In this document: one piece after another, positions 6,361 through 8,710 of the stretch
Position numbering within the stretch: the stretch's first letter is position 1
Layout: the number at the start of each line of letters is the position of its first letter
DNA from: Maritimibacter sp.
GTDB lineage: Bacteria; Pseudomonadota; Alphaproteobacteria; Rhodobacterales; Rhodobacteraceae
Direction of reading: 5' to 3'
Length of the DNA: 8,710 nt
Assembly: GCA_003520545.1 (NCBI GenBank)
Contig: DOUP01000188.1
Location: 1-8,710 of the forward strand
Program-made: the position numbers and the translations under genes
The notes under the pieces: generated by a model
What the model saw: the letters and a program-made list of their open reading frames with translations, nothing else
Told to the model about the DNA's origin: nothing
Databases searched by the model: none

Positions 6361-7760
6361 AGGTACTTCCTCACGTCGGTGATATGGCCCGCCAGCGCCG
6401 CCGCGGCGGCCATCTGCGGGCTCATGAGGTGGGTGCGGCCTCCGATCCCCTGCCGACCCTCGAAATTGCGGTTCGAGGTGGACGCGCTGCGCTCGCCCTT
6501 GGAGAGTCGGTCGTCATTCATGCCGACACACATCGAGCACCCGGCGTCGCGCCATTCGAACCCCGCCTCGCGGAACACCCTGTCCAGCCCTTCGGCCTCG
6601 GCAATCGCCTTGACCGTCGCTGAACCCGGAACGGCGATGGCGCGGATACCTGGCGCGGCTTTGCGACCGGCGAGCACCTTGGCCGCTGCGCGAAGATCCT
6701 CGATTCGTCCGTTGGTGCAGGAGCCGATGAAAACCGTGTCCACGGCGATGGCGGACAGGCGCGTTCCGGGCGTGAGGCCCATGTAGTCCAGCGTCCTGTG
6801 CATCTTTTCGCGCTTGCCGTCGTCCCGAATATCCGCGGGGTCCGGCACCACGCCGTCGATGGGGAGTGTGTGTTCGGGCGTCGTCCCCCATGACACCTGC
6901 GGCACGAGCGCCGAGGTGTCGAAGGTGATTTCATGGTCGAACACCGCATCCTCGTCGCTGCGCAGCGACATCCAGTCGGCGACTGCCGCGTCCCAAAGCT
7001 CGGCTTTCGGGGCGAGGGGACGGTCCTTTAGATAGGCGATCGTCTTTTCATCCGGGGCGACCATGCCGACGCGGCTGCCCGCTTCAATCGACATGTTGCA
7101 CAGCGTCATGCGCGATTCCATCGACAGGCCGCGCACGGTGGAGCCTGCGTATTCGATGGCGTAACCGACACCGCCCCCGGTGCCGATCTTGGCGATGAGG
7201 GCGAGGATCACGTCCTTCACCGTCACCCCGTCGGGTAGCCCGCCCTCCAGATTGACGCGCATCGTCTTTTGCCGGCGCTGGCGCAGGCTTTGCGCGGCAA
7301 AAACCGTAGCGCATTCGCTGGCGCCGATCCCGAAGGCGATGCAGCCGAAGGCGCCGTGGGTGCTGGTGTGGCTGTCACCGCAGACGAGGACCGAGCCGGG
7401 CAGGGTGAACCCCAGTTCCGGGCCGATGACATGCACGATCCCGTGGCGGTCGCCCTCCATCGGGAGATAGGTGATGTCGTGACGCTTGGCGTTCTGCTTC
7501 AACCGGTCGACCTGTGCCTGCGCCAGCTCGTCCGCGAACCGCCGCCCATCGCGCTTGGTCGGGACCGCGTGATCGGCGACGGCGACATGCGCCTCGGGGC
7601 GGCGCACCTTCCGGCCCTGCTTCTCGATCGTGGCGAAGGCCTGCGGGCTCGAGACCTCCTGCACGAGGTGGCGATCGACGTAGAGCAGGGCTTCGTCGTT
7701 GCCGTAATCGGTGACCACGTGGCGATCCCAGATTTTCTGGTAAAGAGTGCGAGGGGACAT
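6357..7760 (-). CDS. leuC: LeuC-like aconitase-family large subunit ([4Fe-4S] hydro-lyase)
   Basis: A 467-residue catalytic subunit with the normal length of bacterial LeuC. It opens SPRTLYQKIWDRHVV and LLYVDRHLVQEVSSPQAF, then PGSVLVCGDSHTSTHGAFG (121-139) and FGIGASECATVFAAQ. The cluster cysteines are all present: C348 (FIGSCTNGRIEDLR), C408 and C411 (GCSMCVGMN). It ends KGERSASTSNRNFEGRQG and the MAAAAALAGH tail. The chemistry is dehydration/rehydration of a 2- or 3-hydroxy-dicarboxylic acid using the labile iron of the cluster. Homology cannot separate isopropylmalate isomerase from maleate or dimethylmaleate hydratase, but leuA and leuB are absent and the neighbours are catabolic. The ATG at 7760 is chosen because GGAG lies nine bases upstream; an in-frame GTG at 7775 would put that site inside the gene. 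First gene of the operon, divergent from hyuA. Confidence 0.88.
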   Translation of the reverse strand: MSPRTLYQKIWDRHVVTDYGNDEALLYVDRHLVQEVSSPQAFATIEKQGRKVRRPEAHVAVADHAVPTKRDGRRFADELAQAQVDRLKQNAKRHDITYLPMEGDRHGIVHVIGPELGFTLPGSVLVCGDSHTSTHGAFGCIAFGIGASECATVFAAQSLRQRRQKTMRVNLEGGLPDGVTVKDVILALIAKIGTGGGVGYAIEYAGSTVRGLSMESRMTLCNMSIEAGSRVGMVAPDEKTIAYLKDRPLAPKAELWDAAVADWMSLRSDEDAVFDHEITFDTSALVPQVSWGTTPEHTLPIDGVVPDPADIRDDGKREKMHRTLDYMGLTPGTRLSAIAVDTVFIGSCTNGRIEDLRAAAKVLAGRKAAPGIRAIAVPGSATVKAIAEAEGLDRVFREAGFEWRDAGCSMCVGMNDDRLSKGERSASTSNRNFEGRQGIGGRTHLMSPQMAAAAALAGHITDVRKYL

Positions 7761-7770
7761 CACGTTTTTC

Positions 7771-7774
7771 TCCA
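7771..7774 (-). promoter_or_regulatory. Shine-Dalgarno GGAG of the leuC-like gene
   Basis: GGAG on the minus strand, nine bases before the ATG at 7760, in an A-rich context. It supports that start over the in-frame GTG at 7775, which overlaps the site. Confidence 0.65.
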
Positions 7775-7793
7775 CAAAGGCAAGGGTTTACAG

Positions 7794-7823
7794 CACCCTC
7801 GCCGTTGGGTGGCGACAAGGGTG
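7794..7823 (-). promoter_or_regulatory. Bulged hairpin in the operon leader
   Basis: CACCC (7794-7798) pairs with GGGTG (7819-7823) and TCGCC (7799-7803) with GGCGA (7811-7815), leaving a 7-base loop and a 3-base bulge (7816-7818). The structure lies about 20 bases upstream of the leuC Shine-Dalgarno and is expected in the 5' leader of the leftward transcript. CAAGGGT occurs both in its arm (7816-7822) and at 7781-7787. It may be an RNA structure controlling translation or a DNA operator; the sequence does not decide. No U-tract follows. Confidence 0.45.
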
Positions 7824-7834
7824 CGCAACAAATT

Positions 7835-7880
7835 TTCCTTGATCTTGGAAGGACCATACTATTTCATGAATACGCATTCA
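7835..7880. promoter_or_regulatory. Candidate operator region with two inverted repeats
   Basis: The divergent gap contains TGAAT-N4-ATTCA (7867-7880), overlapping the candidate -35 of the leftward promoter, and TTCC-N8-GGAA (7835-7850), the latter also read as TCCTT-N8-AAGGA shifted by one base. Both are short dyads of the kind bound by dimeric regulators. Their place between two divergent catabolic transcripts suggests shared control (inference). No regulator gene is in the window. Confidence 0.35.
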
Positions 7881-7881
7881 A
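7853..7881 (-). promoter_or_regulatory. Candidate sigma-70 promoter for the leftward operon
   Basis: On the minus strand TTGAAT (7881-7876) and TATGGT (7858-7853) are separated by 17 bases. Each matches four of six positions of the -35 and -10 consensus. It lies in the AT-richest part of the divergent gap and would give a leader of about 85-90 nt. Matches of this quality occur by chance, so this is only a candidate. Confidence 0.3.
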
Positions 7882-7926
7882 CAGAAAAGCCGCCACACCG
7901 TAACAAGGGGCGAGCGAACGACCAGA

Positions 7927-7931
7927 GGGAG
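7927..7931 (+). promoter_or_regulatory. Shine-Dalgarno GGGAG of hyuA
   Basis: AGAGGGAGA (7924-7932) places GGGAG six bases before the ATG at 7938. It is a strong, well-spaced site that fixes the start of the rightward gene. Confidence 0.75.
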
Positions 7932-7937
7932 ACAACC

Positions 7938-8710
7938 ATGAGGCTCGGAGTCGATGTGGGCGGTACGTTTACCGACCTGCTACTTCAAGATGACGCTGCG
8001 AATAAAACCTACCGGGCCAAGACGCCCTCGACCCCACAGGATCAGTCGATCGGGGTGGCCGAGGGTGTCCGCCTGATTTGCGAAAAGGCCGGCGTAAAGC
8101 CGTCGGACATTTCGCTGGTCCTGCACGGAACGACCGTGGCGACGAACGCCGTGCTGGAGGGGAAGGGCGCCCGCGTGGGTCTGCTCGTCACCGAAGGGTT
8201 CGAGCATACGCTGCACCTCGCCAAATCCTGGACCCCCGGTCCGCTGTTCGGCTGGATCGTGATGGACAAGCCCGATCCGCTCGCCGCGCTCAAGGACACC
8301 CGCGGTATGCCCGAACGGGTCGACGCGCGCGGCAACGTGGTGCGTGAACTGGACGAGGACAAGGCGATCGAGCTGATTGACGACCTGTGCAAGTCCGGCA
8401 TCGAGGCGCTGACGATCTCGCTCATGCACTCCTATGCCAACCCGGCGCATGAACGGCGCCTGCGCGAGATCGTGCAGGAGCGATTCCCGGACATGACGGT
8501 TTCGCTGTCGTCCGACATCCTGCCGGAGTTCCGCGAATACGACCGGGCGATCACCACGGTGATGAACGACTACGTCCGCCCGATCATGACGCGCTACCTG
8601 ACCCGGATCGAACAGCGGCTGAAGGAGGTCGGCGTCGAAAGCCGGCTTCACATCGTGCGTTCGGACGGCGGGTTGATGAGCGCCGAAACGGCGGCTCCGC
8701 GTCCCGTCCC
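7938..8710 (+). CDS. hyuA: Hydantoinase/oxoprolinase A subunit (5' part)
   Basis: The first 257 codons of an ATP-dependent hydantoinase/oxoprolinase A-type protein; the frame is open through the right edge and full-length relatives have about 680-700 residues. The N-terminal actin-like ATPase begins immediately with G4-V-D-V-G-G-T-F-T-D13, then LHGTTVATNAVLEGKGARVG (62-81). The transition to the next domain has PEFREYDRAITTVMNDYVRP (196-215) and IVRSDGGLMS. These enzymes couple ATP hydrolysis to opening of cyclic amides: 5-oxoproline, N-methylhydantoin, caprolactam; acetone carboxylase subunits are relatives. Most work with a B subunit, usually the next gene, outside this window. The residue 93-106 stretch (HLAKSWTPGPLFGW) seems to mark a distinct subgroup whose substrate I cannot name. 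Divergent placement suggests it supplies the operon's substrate (inference). Confidence 0.88.
   Translation, partial: MRLGVDVGGTFTDLLLQDDAANKTYRAKTPSTPQDQSIGVAEGVRLICEKAGVKPSDISLVLHGTTVATNAVLEGKGARVGLLVTEGFEHTLHLAKSWTPGPLFGWIVMDKPDPLAALKDTRGMPERVDARGNVVRELDEDKAIELIDDLCKSGIEALTISLMHSYANPAHERRLREIVQERFPDMTVSLSSDILPEFREYDRAITTVMNDYVRPIMTRYLTRIEQRLKEVGVESRLHIVRSDGGLMSAETAAPRPV

Noticed and set aside
5719..7760. Leucine biosynthesis operon
   Set aside because: leuA and leuB are missing, the downstream genes are degradative families, and the LeuD loop motif is atypical. It cannot be fully excluded without the rest of the genome.
7980..8651. Minus-strand open frame of 223 codons opposite hyuA
   Set aside because: The plus strand encodes an unmistakable hydantoinase A N-terminus with a strong ribosome site; the antisense frame has no recognisable protein features.
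1..8710. CRISPR arrays, tRNA or rRNA genes
   Set aside because: No regularly spaced repeats, cloverleaf-like segments or rRNA-like stretches were seen on either strand; nearly all the sequence is accounted for by coding regions.

Overview
The window reads as a GC-rich alphaproteobacterial chromosome or large replicon, probably Rhodobacteraceae-like. This is inferred from the codon usage, the tightly overlapping cistrons and the look of the proteins; no rRNA or other taxonomic marker is present. It holds three blocks: the wreck of a Tn3-family transposon (1-1513), a compact leftward seven-gene catabolic operon (1615-7760), and a divergent rightward gene for an ATP-dependent hydantoinase/oxoprolinase A subunit (7938 to the right edge). 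A control region of about 180 bp separates the last two.

Transposon remnant. A tnpA fragment runs leftward off the window and carries a one-base frameshift near 895. It abuts, back to back, the C-terminal two thirds of a serine resolvase gene running rightward. An internal deletion has joined the two genes near 1085-1092 and removed both 5' ends and, presumably, the res site between them. The resolvase also has an in-frame TAG. A 38-bp Tn3-type terminal inverted repeat ends at 1513 and marks the element's right boundary, about 100 bp from the end of the operon.

Operon. In transcription order it encodes a LeuC-like large subunit, a LeuD-like small subunit, an isochorismatase-family amidohydrolase, an isocitrate lyase/PEP-mutase-family C-C lyase, a lambda-crystallin-type 3-hydroxyacid dehydrogenase, an iron-type alcohol dehydrogenase and a hotdog thioesterase. 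Most junctions are 1-4 nt overlaps or a 2-nt gap, so the set is almost certainly one transcript. The absence of leuA/leuB and the company kept argue against leucine biosynthesis.

Working hypothesis (inference). The divergent ATP-dependent hydrolase opens a cyclic imide, lactam or hydantoin. The cysteine amidohydrolase removes ammonia from the resulting half-amide (compare maleamate amidohydrolase). The LeuCD pair hydrates the (substituted) maleate to a (substituted) malate (compare maleate hydratase and 2,3-dimethylmalate dehydratase). The ICL/PEPM lyase splits that into a 2-oxoacid plus a carboxylic acid. The two dehydrogenases and the thioesterase handle side chains or fragments. The individual families are clear from sequence; the pathway and substrate are not proven.
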